Origin: Tolumonas osonensis
GTDB taxonomy: Bacteria; Pseudomonadota; Gammaproteobacteria; Enterobacterales; Aeromonadaceae
Length of the DNA stretch: 64,000 nucleotides
NCBI RefSeq assembly: GCF_014202415.1
Contig: NZ_JACHGR010000005.1
Coordinates: forward strand, 248,001-312,000
Direction: 5' to 3'
How positions within the stretch are numbered: position 1 is the first letter of the stretch; every line of letters starts with the position of its first letter. The translations under genes were made by a program, and so were the position numbers. Positions 23,683 through 33,769 of this stretch are shown one piece after another. Below the pieces are notes generated by a model, which did no database searches, was not told where the DNA came from, and was given only the letters and a program-made list of their open reading frames with translations.

Positions 23683-25392
23683 TTAAAATTTCTTCGTTGC
23701 CATCTGGAAAGTCTTGAAGCCGCCGGACAAGTTGCGCGCTTTGAAGCCGTTGTTAGCCAATATGCAATAGGCAACATGACCGCGTAAGCCGACCTGACAG
23801 GTGATCAGAATTTCCTTGTCTTTCGGTAATTCCGCCAGACGATTACGTAGCTGATCGACCGGGATGTTTACCGCTCCCGGAATCGCGCCGATATTGGCTA
23901 ACTCCGGAGGATTACGCACATCCAGCAGGAACTGATCTGCCGTTATATTCAGTACATCGTCGGTATGACAAACGCGCTCATCCCCTTTGATGATATTGGT
24001 CGCTACCATACCGGCCTGGTTGATCACATCACGGGCGGAACCAAATGGCGGAGCATAGGTCAGTTCCAGATGTTCCAGATCCTGTACCTTCAGACCGGCA
24101 CGCATGGCCACAGCCAGCACATCGATACGTTTATCCACGCCCTCTTTACCAAACGCCTGACCACCTAAGATCTGACCGGTTGCCGGATCAAAGATCAGCT
24201 TAAAGCTGACTGGAAACGCCCCCGGGTAGTAACCGGCGTGATTGCCCGGATGTACATAAACCTTTTCATAAGCGCGGCCCAGACGTTTCAGGCTCTTTTC
24301 GCTATGGCCGGTACTGGCAATGGCAAAATCAAACACTTTGCAGATCGCGGTACCTTGTGTGCGCTGATATTTTTCCTCACGGCCCAGCATATTATCTGCC
24401 GCAATGCGGCCCTGGCGGTTAGCCGGACCCGCCAGCGGAATCAATGCCGGCTGTTCAGTCACAAAATCCAGTGTCTCTACCGCATCACCCACAGCATAAA
24501 TATCCGGATCACTGGTACGCATGCCTTCATCCACCTTGATGCCGCCGCGCGCTCCCAGTTCCAGACCGGCAGCAGAAGCCAGCATGGTTTCCGGTTTAAC
24601 ACCGATGGCCAGCACAACCAGCCCGGTGACCAGTTTTTCACCATTGCTCAGCGTTAATTCCAGATGATTAAGTTGATCTGGTTGAATCGTAAAATCACCG
24701 GTTGCATCCGGTTCGGCTGGTGTTACCGGAATTTCGGTGATAGCGGAGAGTCCTGTATTCAGACGCAAATCGGTTTTATTCTGTACCAGCACCTGATGCA
24801 CGAAATTGGCCATCTCAGGGTCAACAGGGGCCATCACCTGCTCGGAAAGTTCCAGCAAAGTCACTTCAATGCCCTGCTGATGTAACGCTTCTACCATTTC
24901 CAGACCAATAAACCCGCCACCAACCACGGTGGCATGTTTAGGTTTGTTGAGCAGCATAGCCGCCAGAATACGATCCATGTCCGGAATATTACGCAGACTG
25001 AATACGTTTTCGCAGTTGATCCCCGGCAGCGGTGGACGCACCGGCGCCGCACCCGGGCTCAGTAATAATTTATCGTAAGATTCCTGATACGTTTCACCTG
25101 ACAGCTGGTTCTTTACGGTGATCACTTTCTTCTGACGATCAATGGCAACCACTTCAGAAAAAACACGAACTTCTACATTAAAACGGGATTTAAAACTTTG
25201 CGGAGTCTGCAGCAGCAAGGCTTCACGCTGAGTGATATCGCCACTGATATGATAAGGCAAACCACAGTTCGCAAAGGAGATGAATTCACCGCGCTCCAGC
25301 ATCAGAATTTCGGCATCTTCTGATAAACGGCGTGCCCGGGCAGCAGCAGACGCGCCGCCCGCAACACCACCAATAATTATAATTTTCGTCAT
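23683..25392 (-). CDS. FAD-dependent CoA-disulfide/persulfide reductase with C-terminal rhodanese domain
   Basis: 569 residues. The FAD/NAD(P)H disulfide reductase part begins IIIIGGVAGGASAAARARR and carries the single redox Cys in SFANCGLPYHISG (Cys43), as in CoA-disulfide reductases and the Shewanella persulfide reductase Npsr. A second dinucleotide motif (VVGGGFIGLEMVEAL) and a dimer domain follow. A rhodanese domain occupies the last ~90 residues with Cys in LITCQVGLRGHVAY. It probably reduces CoA- or glutathione-persulfides. The start at 25392 (MTKIIIIGG) has AGGGGAAG upstream. The operator at 25418-25445 matches that of the YeeE/YedE genes. Confidence 0.88.
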   Translation of the reverse strand: MTKIIIIGGVAGGASAAARARRLSEDAEILMLERGEFISFANCGLPYHISGDITQREALLLQTPQSFKSRFNVEVRVFSEVVAIDRQKKVITVKNQLSGETYQESYDKLLLSPGAAPVRPPLPGINCENVFSLRNIPDMDRILAAMLLNKPKHATVVGGGFIGLEMVEALHQQGIEVTLLELSEQVMAPVDPEMANFVHQVLVQNKTDLRLNTGLSAITEIPVTPAEPDATGDFTIQPDQLNHLELTLSNGEKLVTGLVVLAIGVKPETMLASAAGLELGARGGIKVDEGMRTSDPDIYAVGDAVETLDFVTEQPALIPLAGPANRQGRIAADNMLGREEKYQRTQGTAICKVFDFAIASTGHSEKSLKRLGRAYEKVYVHPGNHAGYYPGAFPVSFKLIFDPATGQILGGQAFGKEGVDKRIDVLAVAMRAGLKVQDLEHLELTYAPPFGSARDVINQAGMVATNIIKGDERVCHTDDVLNITADQFLLDVRNPPELANIGAIPGAVNIPVDQLRNRLAELPKDKEILITCQVGLRGHVAYCILANNGFKARNLSGGFKTFQMATKKF

Positions 25393-25417
25393 TTCGCTTC
25401 CCCTGATGATTAATGTC

Positions 25418-25445
25418 ATTAATTTAGATTTATCTAATTTAGATG
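25418..25445. promoter_or_regulatory. operator of the persulfide reductase gene, shared with the YeeE/YedE pair
   Basis: The core TTAGATTTATCTAA is a near-perfect palindrome, followed by TTTAGATG. Compared with 4122-4149 (minus strand) 25 of 28 bases agree. On the minus strand TTGTCA (25448-25443) and TAAATT spaced 17 bp apart could be the promoter, so a bound repressor would cover it. Confidence 0.65.
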
Positions 25446-25488
25446 ACAAGTATATTTTTCACGGGTCTGTTTCCGGCACTGGCCCGGC

Positions 25489-28400
25489 TCAGAACTCAAA
25501 CTTATAAAAAATATCGACCGCCTGACTAAGGCCGCTTACTGCCTGCAAGTACAACTGAGGTAACAGAAAATAACGCAGTTTTACTTCACTGACTGCGTCA
25601 TACACCCCAACACCGTACTGCAACTGCAGATCTTTCAGCAGATAAGCCGAGAGATTGACCTTGGTATCTGTCCCGCTGCCCGTGGTATCAAACGCAGCGT
25701 CCTTCAGACCAAATGTCGAAGCGACATCGGATACAATCCCGTTGGTCTGTCCCAGTCCGGCACTGATCATCATGGCTGCCATCGCCTCTTCGGTCGAACC
25801 GTTCGTCGTCGCTGTCGAGCTTCGTCCACGCAGCAGATAGGACAATTTATCGGTATCTGGCAGGTCCGGTTCGGAGAACACCTGAGCACTGATCGCACTG
25901 ATTGGCGCATTGATTTTCACCCCGACGGTCACACTGCTGTCTTCCATCGTGGCCGGATCCCGGATAGCTTCAGCCATGACATAAGGCTCGGTAATATCGC
26001 CACTGAACATCAGCTTGCCGCTACGAACCACCAGATTCTGGCCATAAGCTTTAAAGCGGCCATCCACGAGTCTGATTTCACCCTGCGTCAGTAAAGCTTG
26101 TCCCGGTTTCTGGCGGAAACGAAGTCCGCCGGCCAAGGCGGTCTTCAAGCCCATGGCACTGAACCGGACATCTGTCCCCAGTTTTAATCTCAGATCCATA
26201 AAGAACGGAAATGGCGCCGTGGTCTGCTGTTGCTGCAATGGCCGGACAATATGCACATCGTCTGATACTTCAATGCCATTCTCCGGCAGGCTCTTGATGT
26301 CAATCCGGGCCCATGGCACCAGGACATCGCCTTCCAGCGAAACCTTTTCCGCATCAAACTGCAATTGCAGGTCGGAGTCGATCTGGCCGTTGCCATAACC
26401 GGCAAAGGCCACTTCAACGGCCCGCCCCTGCAATGAGAGCTGGCCAGAAGGATGACCGCCTGGCCAGCGGGAACGGCCGGTGAGCGTGACCTTCCCTTTA
26501 CCCGCCAGCATATCGGCGTTCAGTTCCGCCTTATCACCTTCAATGATCAACTTGCCATTGATTTGCCGCAGGCTAACCATTTCGGTGGCCGTATCAACCT
26601 CACCATCCTTCAGATTTACCTGTCCATAAAACAAAGGCACATCCAGCGTTCCCGCCAGACGACCATTAATATCAACCTGTCCTTTTGTGCTGTGCAGAGC
26701 ATCGACCAATGGCGCGATACCATACAATTGCAGGTTGCTGACATTAACCGTTCCGCTTAATACCCGACGTTTGAGCGGATCCCTGACTTCTGCATTCAAA
26801 TTGATATTACCCAGCATAGCTGAATCCAGCACAAACTGGCCTGTCGCCCTCACAGGGGTCACTTCAAGTTTTAACTGCATATCACGGTAAGGTGTATGGA
26901 TCTGTTCCGTTATCAGCTCACCATACTGACTGCGCAATGACACATGCAGATCAGGACTGCCTTTCCGCCAGCCGAAAACACCGTTGGCCTGTAATGCGCT
27001 GCTCCATTTCAGCGTATCGGGTAGCCAGGGTTTAAGACGCTGAGTATCAAAATTGGTGACAGAGAAAGGAACTGAACCCTGAGAAGCAGCCAATGAAGCG
27101 TTTTCAAAACAAAGTTTCGCCGGTTCAGAACGCCAGCAATGCGATTTAAAAGTCAGCGTACTGGCTTTCCATTGCAGTACAGCCGGCGCTTGCAATTGCC
27201 ACGCTCCGGCCAGCCCACCAATTTGACTGTCCAGCAGACGTCCCTGCCAGATGCCGTTCTGCCAGCTACCCGCCAGTGTCAGATTACTGTTGAGCTGTTT
27301 TCCATCATTTTTCAGCAATAACTGATGCTGCTGCGCACTCCCCCGAAGTGAAAGCGCCACATTCTGCAGACGGGTTCCGTTGATATTCCAGCGTTCGATA
27401 TTTAACTGTAACTGACCTGGCAGGGCTTTATTCAGTGTGGCCTGTCCCGTCAGCTCAAGTTTACGCACCAGCTGGCCCGACATGATTATCCGGGGGGCAG
27501 CCACCCGCAGCGCCAGTACAGGCGCTTTTGCCGGACCGTTCAGACGAAAATCACCGTCGATGCTGCCATCCCACTGCGGATTGATCAGCGAAAGTTTGGG
27601 GAGCCGCAATTTACCAGCCAGTGACCACTCTTTATCCAGATTACCGTTCACAGCCAGCGAATTCGGACCGTTCTTGATCTCTATTTGCTGAAAATGCCAG
27701 TTCCCCTGCTCATCCCCCTGGATAGCCCCTTGTGTCGTTAGCGGAAAACCATTCCAGTCGCCTTTCAGATTTATCGCCGATAAATCCCCTTGCCAGCGTT
27801 CGTCCAGCCAATGGATCTCTTGCTTCAGACTGCCGGAAACTGCAGCCTTTGCCTCTGGCAGCCAGCGTTTAACCTCCGGCAATTCCAGCTCGGTCTGCCC
27901 TTGCCAGTGGAGACCTTTTTGCCAGTTCAGCTGACCTGCGACCAGTAACTTGTTTACGCCATCACCCAGTTGTAAACGTTGCAGATCGAGTCTGTCCGAG
28001 GAGCCATTTAAAGCAAGCTGCAACCAGGTTGAAGGCAAATCAAGCCACTTTCCTTCTGTTTCCAGTGCCAGCTTGTAGTTTTGCAGAGAACCGCGAAGAT
28101 CGAGCTTCCCTTTTCCGACAGTCAGACCTTCCAGCGCCGGCGGTAAAGGCAAGGTCAGCCAATCCCCCATCAGAACAAAGGGTAAGCCATTCGTTAAAGG
28201 CTGCAGTTCCCCCTGCAGTTTCACCTTTTCTTTGCCTTCCAGCAGCGCCGTAAATTTTAATTTTTGCAGATCACCTTTGGCGGAAAGAGTTGCGTTTCTG
28301 GATACATCAGGAGATACAACCGGAATCGCCGATTGTGCATTGAGATCTGCATCTATCAGATAATTCTGGATAAATGTCATCTTCCCGGATAGCCCGGCTC

Positions 28401-29211
28401 GGCGCTTCTCCTGCTGAACCTGCAGTTGCTTAACCGTCAGTTCCGTGCCGTCAAATCTGGCCTGCAACGTGATATCCATCAGCCCGGTATCAAACGCCTG
28501 CTGATGATAACGCCCCTGCTTCAGACTTAATCCGGCAAGGCGAATATCAAACGGCACGAAGACCTCGGGTAATTCCGTGTCCGCCGGTTTTTCTTTAGGT
28601 GGTGCTATATTTTTTTTATCAGAGATGACGTCTTTGTCCACGGCAGCTGGCTTGAGCCAGACATCGACCGAGTCAGCATGAGACGGTTCAATATCAATCT
28701 GATGCCCCTGCCATTCGGCGACGGTTTCCAGATTCCCTACTTTTACCCGTACCACCGGATCATCATAAACAAAGCCAGATAATTTCAGCTGATGCAGCAT
28801 GATAGAAACAGGGGTCGGAATATAGCGATCCGTTACCGGAAGCACTTCCGGAACGACATCAGCCACATCGGCAGAATCCGGCATATCCCGCCGGCTCACT
28901 GTCAATCCGTCCACTTCCAGTAAATCGATTTCAGCCTGACCAGACAGCAACGAAACCAGTTGCCACCGGGTTTGCACATGCTTCAAAGAAACGGTGACAG
29001 AATCGCTCTGCCAGCGGGTATCACGCAACTGCCAGCCATCGGCAAGAGAACCGGAAACCCATTCGCCCTGTAATCCGGGCACCCAACGGGTCAGTTGATT
29101 CCAGACTAACTGGCTACCCGATGCAGAAAAAAACAGGAAAAAGAAGATGGCCGCCAGAAAGGCCACCAGCAACATAGCAGACACAGCCCAACGCCGGCTT
29201 CGGAGACTCAT
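25489..29211 (-). CDS. tamB: translocation and assembly module subunit TamB
   Basis: 1240 residues (E. coli TamB 1259). One N-terminal membrane anchor (about residues 8-30) and a long periplasmic beta-helical groove, seen as many repeated short beta-type strands. The C-terminal DUF490/TamB domain has ADADKLSYLLRG-like PDTDKLSYLLRG and AMMISAGLGQ, ending in the outer-membrane-type motif DIFYKFEF. Acts with TamA in lipid transport to, and protein insertion into, the outer membrane. It starts inside the end of tamA (4-base overlap), so the two are translationally coupled. Confidence 0.94.
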   Translation of the reverse strand: MSLRSRRWAVSAMLLVAFLAAIFFFLFFSASGSQLVWNQLTRWVPGLQGEWVSGSLADGWQLRDTRWQSDSVTVSLKHVQTRWQLVSLLSGQAEIDLLEVDGLTVSRRDMPDSADVADVVPEVLPVTDRYIPTPVSIMLHQLKLSGFVYDDPVVRVKVGNLETVAEWQGHQIDIEPSHADSVDVWLKPAAVDKDVISDKKNIAPPKEKPADTELPEVFVPFDIRLAGLSLKQGRYHQQAFDTGLMDITLQARFDGTELTVKQLQVQQEKRRAGLSGKMTFIQNYLIDADLNAQSAIPVVSPDVSRNATLSAKGDLQKLKFTALLEGKEKVKLQGELQPLTNGLPFVLMGDWLTLPLPPALEGLTVGKGKLDLRGSLQNYKLALETEGKWLDLPSTWLQLALNGSSDRLDLQRLQLGDGVNKLLVAGQLNWQKGLHWQGQTELELPEVKRWLPEAKAAVSGSLKQEIHWLDERWQGDLSAINLKGDWNGFPLTTQGAIQGDEQGNWHFQQIEIKNGPNSLAVNGNLDKEWSLAGKLRLPKLSLINPQWDGSIDGDFRLNGPAKAPVLALRVAAPRIIMSGQLVRKLELTGQATLNKALPGQLQLNIERWNINGTRLQNVALSLRGSAQQHQLLLKNDGKQLNSNLTLAGSWQNGIWQGRLLDSQIGGLAGAWQLQAPAVLQWKASTLTFKSHCWRSEPAKLCFENASLAASQGSVPFSVTNFDTQRLKPWLPDTLKWSSALQANGVFGWRKGSPDLHVSLRSQYGELITEQIHTPYRDMQLKLEVTPVRATGQFVLDSAMLGNINLNAEVRDPLKRRVLSGTVNVSNLQLYGIAPLVDALHSTKGQVDINGRLAGTLDVPLFYGQVNLKDGEVDTATEMVSLRQINGKLIIEGDKAELNADMLAGKGKVTLTGRSRWPGGHPSGQLSLQGRAVEVAFAGYGNGQIDSDLQLQFDAEKVSLEGDVLVPWARIDIKSLPENGIEVSDDVHIVRPLQQQQTTAPFPFFMDLRLKLGTDVRFSAMGLKTALAGGLRFRQKPGQALLTQGEIRLVDGRFKAYGQNLVVRSGKLMFSGDITEPYVMAEAIRDPATMEDSSVTVGVKINAPISAISAQVFSEPDLPDTDKLSYLLRGRSSTATTNGSTEEAMAAMMISAGLGQTNGIVSDVASTFGLKDAAFDTTGSGTDTKVNLSAYLLKDLQLQYGVGVYDAVSEVKLRYFLLPQLYLQAVSGLSQAVDIFYKFEF

Positions 29212-30947
29212 AGCTCTGGCCCTAACGCAAAGTGTAACCGGAACGGAACCGATTGTTCCGAGACCCCAAATGCCAGATCAAACCGTAACTGTCCGACCGG
29301 TGTTAACCAGCGACCGCCGATACCCGTGCCGATTTTCCATGGATCCTGATAATCGTTGGTTGCCGTTCCGACATCGACAAAAGTGGCAATCCGCCATTTC
29401 GGCGCAATCTGATAGTTATATTCCAGGCTTCCGGCGGTCGTATTCAGCGCTCCCGAAAGTTGCCCCGATGAATCGATCGGAGAAATCGTTTCATAGCCGA
29501 ATCCGCGAACCGTTTGATCCCCCCCGGTGAAGAAACGTTGTGACGCCGGAATCTCGCTCAGATTTCCCCAGAGTAATGCCCCCTGCTCCGCCCGGAAGAT
29601 AAAACGGTGGTTACTGGCATAAGTTCGCAGCCATTTGGTCCGACCCCAAACTTTTACAAACCGGGTATCGGATGCCCAGAGCGGATCCGAAAACATGACG
29701 GAGACTGTCTGCAGATCACCCCAGTACGGGTCAATACCACCTTTACTGCGGACCCGGGTAATTGATGCGCCCGGCATGAACAGCAGGCTATTTCCGCTGT
29801 CTTCACCCTGTTCATATTTTTCGTACGCCGTTTTAAAGAAATAATCCCGTTGCCATTGCCCCATCAGCGTCGTCCAGTAATGCAGGCCCGTTTCGATTTT
29901 CTGTGATCGGGTATCATCCTGCGCCACATTTTCATAGGTTGTCTGCACCTGATAATAATCATCGATGGGATTTTTATTCGGAATACGATAGCTGAAATCC
30001 ACCGTTTGAGTGGTTTGAGCAATTTTTATCTGCGAGGAGAAACGGTGCCCGTAATCATTTACCCAGGGACGCTCCCAGTTCCATTGCACACGCGGACCTT
30101 CATCGGTCGAAAACCCCAGACCGGTTTCCATCTGATTCGGCTTTTTCTTTTCCAGATGCACCGTCACCGGGATCCGGTAGTCCTCAGCCTGGCTGATCTG
30201 CGGATGAACATCCACCACCTGAAAATAGCGCGTCTGGGATAGTGACTGACTCAGCTCGGCCAGCTTGCGCGTATCGTAGGCATCACCTTGTTTGAAACGA
30301 AGCAGCGGCTGGATCAGTTTTGTCTGCGGAATACCATCAATGTTAATTGCGCCAAAACGGTAACGATGGCCGCTATTGAAGACAATATGGATATCCGCAA
30401 CTTCATCTCGCGGATACACCTGCACATCAGAGCGAACAATTTTAGCGTCAAAATAACCATGAGTTGCCGCCAGTGTCTTCAGACGCCGTTTGATATTTTC
30501 ATATTTGCCATGATGTAAAACGGCACCTGTTTCCAGATCCAGTGAAGAGAGAATTTTGAGGAAATCGGCATCCTTTTGCGCATCGTCATGGAGCTCAACC
30601 TGGATTTGACGGACTTTTACCGGTTTACCGGGCTCGATCTCAACCTGAAGGGTGTGTGACTTTTCAGCCGGATATTTAAAATTAATTTTCGGAGAGTAAT
30701 ACCCAACAGCCTGCAGAGACTTACGGATCGCTTCTGTGATCTTCTTTTCTCGGCCTTCAACCCGCTGGCTGTCGATCGCCGGCAATGCAGCAAGATAATA
30801 TTCTACATTATCCAGTAATTCACCTTTCACACCGCGAACATCATAAGTGACCGGCGCTGCGCAAACAGGAGAAATCCCGGCCATAACAAGGCAGCCTGCG
30901 ATCAGGTAATTTCGGTATTTTTTATACTTCAACGAATCCCCGCTCAT
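29208..30947 (-). CDS. tamA: outer membrane assembly factor TamA (Omp85 family)
   Basis: 579 residues (E. coli TamA 577). A signal peptide (about 1-31, ending CAA before PVTYDVRG) precedes three POTRA domains (about 32-270) and a 16-strand Omp85 barrel with the VRGFGYETISP motif of barrel loop 6. The protein ends LHFALGPEL. TamA sits in the outer membrane and contacts TamB, encoded directly downstream with a four-base overlap. A short ATG-start leader MSGDSLKYKKYRN is positively charged, as expected for export. Confidence 0.95.
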   Translation of the reverse strand: MSGDSLKYKKYRNYLIAGCLVMAGISPVCAAPVTYDVRGVKGELLDNVEYYLAALPAIDSQRVEGREKKITEAIRKSLQAVGYYSPKINFKYPAEKSHTLQVEIEPGKPVKVRQIQVELHDDAQKDADFLKILSSLDLETGAVLHHGKYENIKRRLKTLAATHGYFDAKIVRSDVQVYPRDEVADIHIVFNSGHRYRFGAINIDGIPQTKLIQPLLRFKQGDAYDTRKLAELSQSLSQTRYFQVVDVHPQISQAEDYRIPVTVHLEKKKPNQMETGLGFSTDEGPRVQWNWERPWVNDYGHRFSSQIKIAQTTQTVDFSYRIPNKNPIDDYYQVQTTYENVAQDDTRSQKIETGLHYWTTLMGQWQRDYFFKTAYEKYEQGEDSGNSLLFMPGASITRVRSKGGIDPYWGDLQTVSVMFSDPLWASDTRFVKVWGRTKWLRTYASNHRFIFRAEQGALLWGNLSEIPASQRFFTGGDQTVRGFGYETISPIDSSGQLSGALNTTAGSLEYNYQIAPKWRIATFVDVGTATNDYQDPWKIGTGIGGRWLTPVGQLRFDLAFGVSEQSVPFRLHFALGPEL

Positions 30948-31093
30948 TCTTTCGATACCAGAATGCCAGATTTGTTAATACGTTGTGACATCTTAAATCC
31001 TATCACAGCTATGCTTCAGCTGAGTCAGAAAAATGCCTTTGTTTCGATTCTATGACTTGGTTTTTTGAAAAATTGGGATTAACCTAGCAGAGC

Positions 31094-31255
31094 ATATTCT
31101 CAGGGCGGGGTGAAAGTCCCCACCGGCGGTAAACAGTCTGAAGAGGTCTTCAACTGAAAGCCCGCGAGCGGTTGATGCGTCATGAAGCGCATTAATGTCA
31201 GCAGATCCGGTGTAATTCCGGAGCCGACGGTTATAGTCCGGATGGAAGAGGATAC
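31094..31255 (+). promoter_or_regulatory. FMN riboswitch (RFN element) of ribB
   Basis: The conserved core is plain: TTCTCAGGGCGGGGTGAAA at the 5' side, CCCCACCGGCGGTAAA, AAAGCCCGCGAGCG, GTCAGCAGATCCGGT, and TCCGGAGCCGACGGTTATAG before GGATGGAAGAGGATA. It binds FMN and shuts down ribB. A GC-rich CCTCCGC-GTTCA-GCGGGGG stem right after it (31262-31281) is probably part of the expression platform. Confidence 0.95.
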
Positions 31256-31332
31256 AACAAGCCTCCGCGTTCAGCGGGGGCTGTGTTATTCCATGCCCTG
31301 ATTCTGGTAACTAAATAAACAGGAGTTTTACC

Positions 31333-31986
31333 ATGAATCAGTCTTTACTGACCCCTTTTGGCAATCCCTTTCAACGCGTCGAACGTGCACTGACCGCTTT
31401 GCAGCAAGGTCAGGGCGTCTTGGTTGTTGATGATGAAGATCGTGAAAACGAAGGCGATCTGATTTTTTCGGCAGAAAACATGACATCACAACAAATGGCA
31501 CTGATGATCCGGGAATGTTCCGGTATTGTTTGTCTTTGTCTGACCGAAGAACGCATCCGTCAATTAGCGCTGCCGATGATGGTAGAACACAATACCAGCG
31601 CCAATCAGACCGGGTTCACCGTGACTATCGAAGCAGCGCGTGGGGTATCGACCGGGGTATCAGCACAGGACCGTATCACCACTATCCGCACAGCAATCGC
31701 CGATGGCGCCGTCGCGTCTGATCTGAATCGTCCGGGACATGTGTTCCCGCTGCGTGCCCGGGCCGGCGGCGTGTTAACCCGCCGCGGCCATACAGAAGCC
31801 ACCATCGATCTGATGAAGCTGGCAGGCTTAAAACCTTACGGCGTGCTGTGTGAAGTGCAGAACGAAGATGGCTCCATGGCTCGTCTGCCTGAAATTGTCG
31901 AGTTTGCCAATAAGCACGCTATGCCGGTGCTGTGCATTGAAGATCTGGTTGCTTACCTGACCGAGAACGCTAAAGCAGCGGGCTGA
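31333..31986 (+). CDS. ribB: 3,4-dihydroxy-2-butanone 4-phosphate synthase
   Basis: Makes the four-carbon unit of riboflavin from ribulose 5-phosphate. 217 residues, same size as E. coli RibB, without a GTP cyclohydrolase II domain. Motifs: [18 protein letters not shown] (Mg and substrate ligands), [30 protein letters not shown]. Stand-alone gene preceded by an FMN riboswitch; AACAGGAG precedes the ATG. Confidence 0.96.
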   Translation: MNQSLLTPFGNPFQRVERALTALQQGQGVLVVDDEDRENEGDLIFSAENMTSQQMALMIRECSGIVCLCLTEERIRQLALPMMVEHNTSANQTGFTVTIEAARGVSTGVSAQDRITTIRTAIADGAVASDLNRPGHVFPLRARAGGVLTRRGHTEATIDLMKLAGLKPYGVLCEVQNEDGSMARLPEIVEFANKHAMPVLCIEDLVAYLTENAKAAG

Positions 31987-32007
31987 GTTTACAAGGCATC
32001 AGAAACA

Positions 32008-32037
32008 GAAAGGCCACTGAAATTCAGTGGCCTTTTT
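32008..32037. terminator. bidirectional terminator between ribB and htpX
   Basis: AAGGCCACTG pairs with CAGTGGCCTT around AAATT, with five T on the plus strand and an A-rich run on the other side, between convergent genes. Confidence 0.9.
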
Positions 32038-32053
32038 AGTATCCGGTTCAGGA

Positions 32054-32929
32054 TTAACGCATTTCACGCAGCGCCTGAATACGTTTCTCCAGCGGCGGAT
32101 GACTCATGAACAGCTCGGTCATGGATGACTTACCATTAATACCGAACGCCATCATGGTGCCGTCCAGCTGAGAATCCTGACTACGGGCCAGACGCTCCAG
32201 CGCAGCAATCATTTTCTCTTTGCCGACTAACTGGGCAGAGCCTGCATCCGCGCGGAATTCACGCTGACGCGAGAACCACATCACGATCATGGATGCCAGA
32301 ATACCGAAGACCAGTTCAAACACCATGGAGATAGCAAAGTAGGCAATACCACCGCTTGCTGAACTCTCTTCATCATCGGAACGCAGGAAATTCGAAACAA
32401 TACCTGCCAGCACACGGGAGATATAGATAACAAAGGTATTCACTACACCCTGAATCAGGGTCAGCGTCACCATATCACCGTTTGCCACATGGCTGACTTC
32501 ATGCGCCAGCACCGCTTCGGCCTCATCACGGCTCATGTTGTAAAGCAGACCGGTACTTACCGCAACCAGCGCCTGATTACGATTAGCGCCGGTGGCAAAC
32601 GCATTCATGTCCGGTGAATCATAAATACCGACTTCCGGCATACCGATGCCAGCCTGCTGAGCCTGACGCTGAACCGTGTTGAATAACCAGTATTCGACCT
32701 CTGATCGCGGTTGTTCAATAATCTGAACACCATATGAACGTTTTGCCATCCATTTGGACATCAGCAGAGAAATAATAGAACCACCGAAACCAAACACCGC
32801 GGCCATCAGCAACAGACCGCCTGAACCCCGGGTACTGATTCCGAAGAAACTACTTAATACACTCAGTACAATCGACAGGACCAGCATGACAGCCAGGTTT
32901 GTCGCAAGAAACAGCAACACGCGTTTCAT
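32054..32929 (-). CDS. htpX: membrane zinc metalloprotease HtpX
   Basis: 291 residues (E. coli 293). Inner-membrane quality-control protease with cytoplasmic active site HEVSH ([14 protein letters not shown]) and four membrane helices: two at the N-terminus (about 7-30 and 35-58) and two in the middle (about 158-178 and 195-218). The third zinc ligand is the Glu of [10 protein letters not shown]. Cleaves misfolded membrane proteins together with FtsH. AAGGAGCTG precedes the ATG. A likely sigma-32 promoter lies 50-75 bases upstream. Confidence 0.95.
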   Translation of the reverse strand: MKRVLLFLATNLAVMLVLSIVLSVLSSFFGISTRGSGGLLLMAAVFGFGGSIISLLMSKWMAKRSYGVQIIEQPRSEVEYWLFNTVQRQAQQAGIGMPEVGIYDSPDMNAFATGANRNQALVAVSTGLLYNMSRDEAEAVLAHEVSHVANGDMVTLTLIQGVVNTFVIYISRVLAGIVSNFLRSDDEESSASGGIAYFAISMVFELVFGILASMIVMWFSRQREFRADAGSAQLVGKEKMIAALERLARSQDSQLDGTMMAFGINGKSSMTELFMSHPPLEKRIQALREMR

Positions 32930-32977
32930 TTCAGCTCCTTTAAACGTGCTCTAATGTGCAAGCGCACACACCATGAT

Positions 32978-33004
32978 CATAGGGGTGCAAACAGGAAATT
33001 CAAG
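32978..33004 (-). promoter_or_regulatory. sigma-32 promoter candidate of htpX
   Basis: On the minus strand CTTGAAT (33004-32998) and CCCCTATG (32985-32978) with a 12-base spacer, close to the heat-shock consensus CTTGAAA / CCCCATNT. Confidence 0.55.
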
Positions 33005-33040
33005 TAAATGAAATGTAAGAAATACAATCGATGGAATTCG

Positions 33041-33078
33041 GGATAACCGAAGCATTTTAATAAATACCTCGGTTATCC
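33041..33078. other. hairpin downstream of bioD
   Basis: GGATAACCGA (33041-33050) is mirrored exactly by TCGGTTATCC (33069-33078) over an 18-base AT-rich loop. No T-run follows on either strand, so it may only mark or stabilise the bio message 3' end. Confidence 0.4.
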
Positions 33079-33085
33079 GGGAAGA

Positions 33086-33769
33086 TTACAGCAACGCGGA
33101 AATATCCAGATATTTACCCAGATCATGCTCATCCGGTTTGCTGATATGAGGTATCTCACCCATAAACGGCGCTGGCAGCAGACTTTTCAGGGTTTCCAGA
33201 TTCTGCTGATAATGATTCATGGACGGGCTGATCCGGTTCATGCACCATCCGGCCAGAGGCAACATATCATGATGAATGGCCTCATAGGTTAATACGGAAT
33301 GGTTGATGCAACCTAAACGCGCGCCTACAACCATGATCACCGGCATATTCTCGTATTTGACCCAATCGGAAAGGAAGTGACCATTTCCGATAGGCACTCG
33401 CCAGCCACCAGCGCCTTCAACAAAAATGATATCAGCCCCGGTGCTTTTCTTCAGACGGGATAACCCTTCCGATAACACGTCCAGTTTAATCGTGACACCG
33501 GATTCTTCCGCCGCGATATGCGGTGACGAGAAGGCATCAAAAGAATAAGCAACAACCTGTTCGTATTGTAACGGCAAGGCGCTGTGCTTTTGTAACAACA
33601 GAACATCCTGATTACAGGGTTTGTTTTCTATCATTTCACACCCGGCAGCAACCGGCTTGTAAGCCACCGCCTTTAACCCTTTGGCTGCCGCTGCCTGCAA
33701 CAAAGCCACCGTACAGGTTGTTTTTCCTGCATCCGTATCCGTACCAGTAACGAAATAGGTTTTGCTCAT
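33086..33769 (-). CDS. bioD: dethiobiotin synthetase
   Basis: ATP-dependent carboxylation closing the ureido ring of dethiobiotin. 227 residues (E. coli 225). P-loop GTDTDAGKTT near residue 8, KPVAAGCE, and VEGAGGWRVPI are family motifs. The start at 33769 overlaps the bioC stop in ATGA, the usual coupling signal; an in-frame ATG seven codons earlier is inside bioC and less likely. Last gene of bioBFCD. Confidence 0.94.
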   Translation of the reverse strand: MSKTYFVTGTDTDAGKTTCTVALLQAAAAKGLKAVAYKPVAAGCEMIENKPCNQDVLLLQKHSALPLQYEQVVAYSFDAFSSPHIAAEESGVTIKLDVLSEGLSRLKKSTGADIIFVEGAGGWRVPIGNGHFLSDWVKYENMPVIMVVGARLGCINHSVLTYEAIHHDMLPLAGWCMNRISPSMNHYQQNLETLKSLLPAPFMGEIPHISKPDEHDLGKYLDISALL

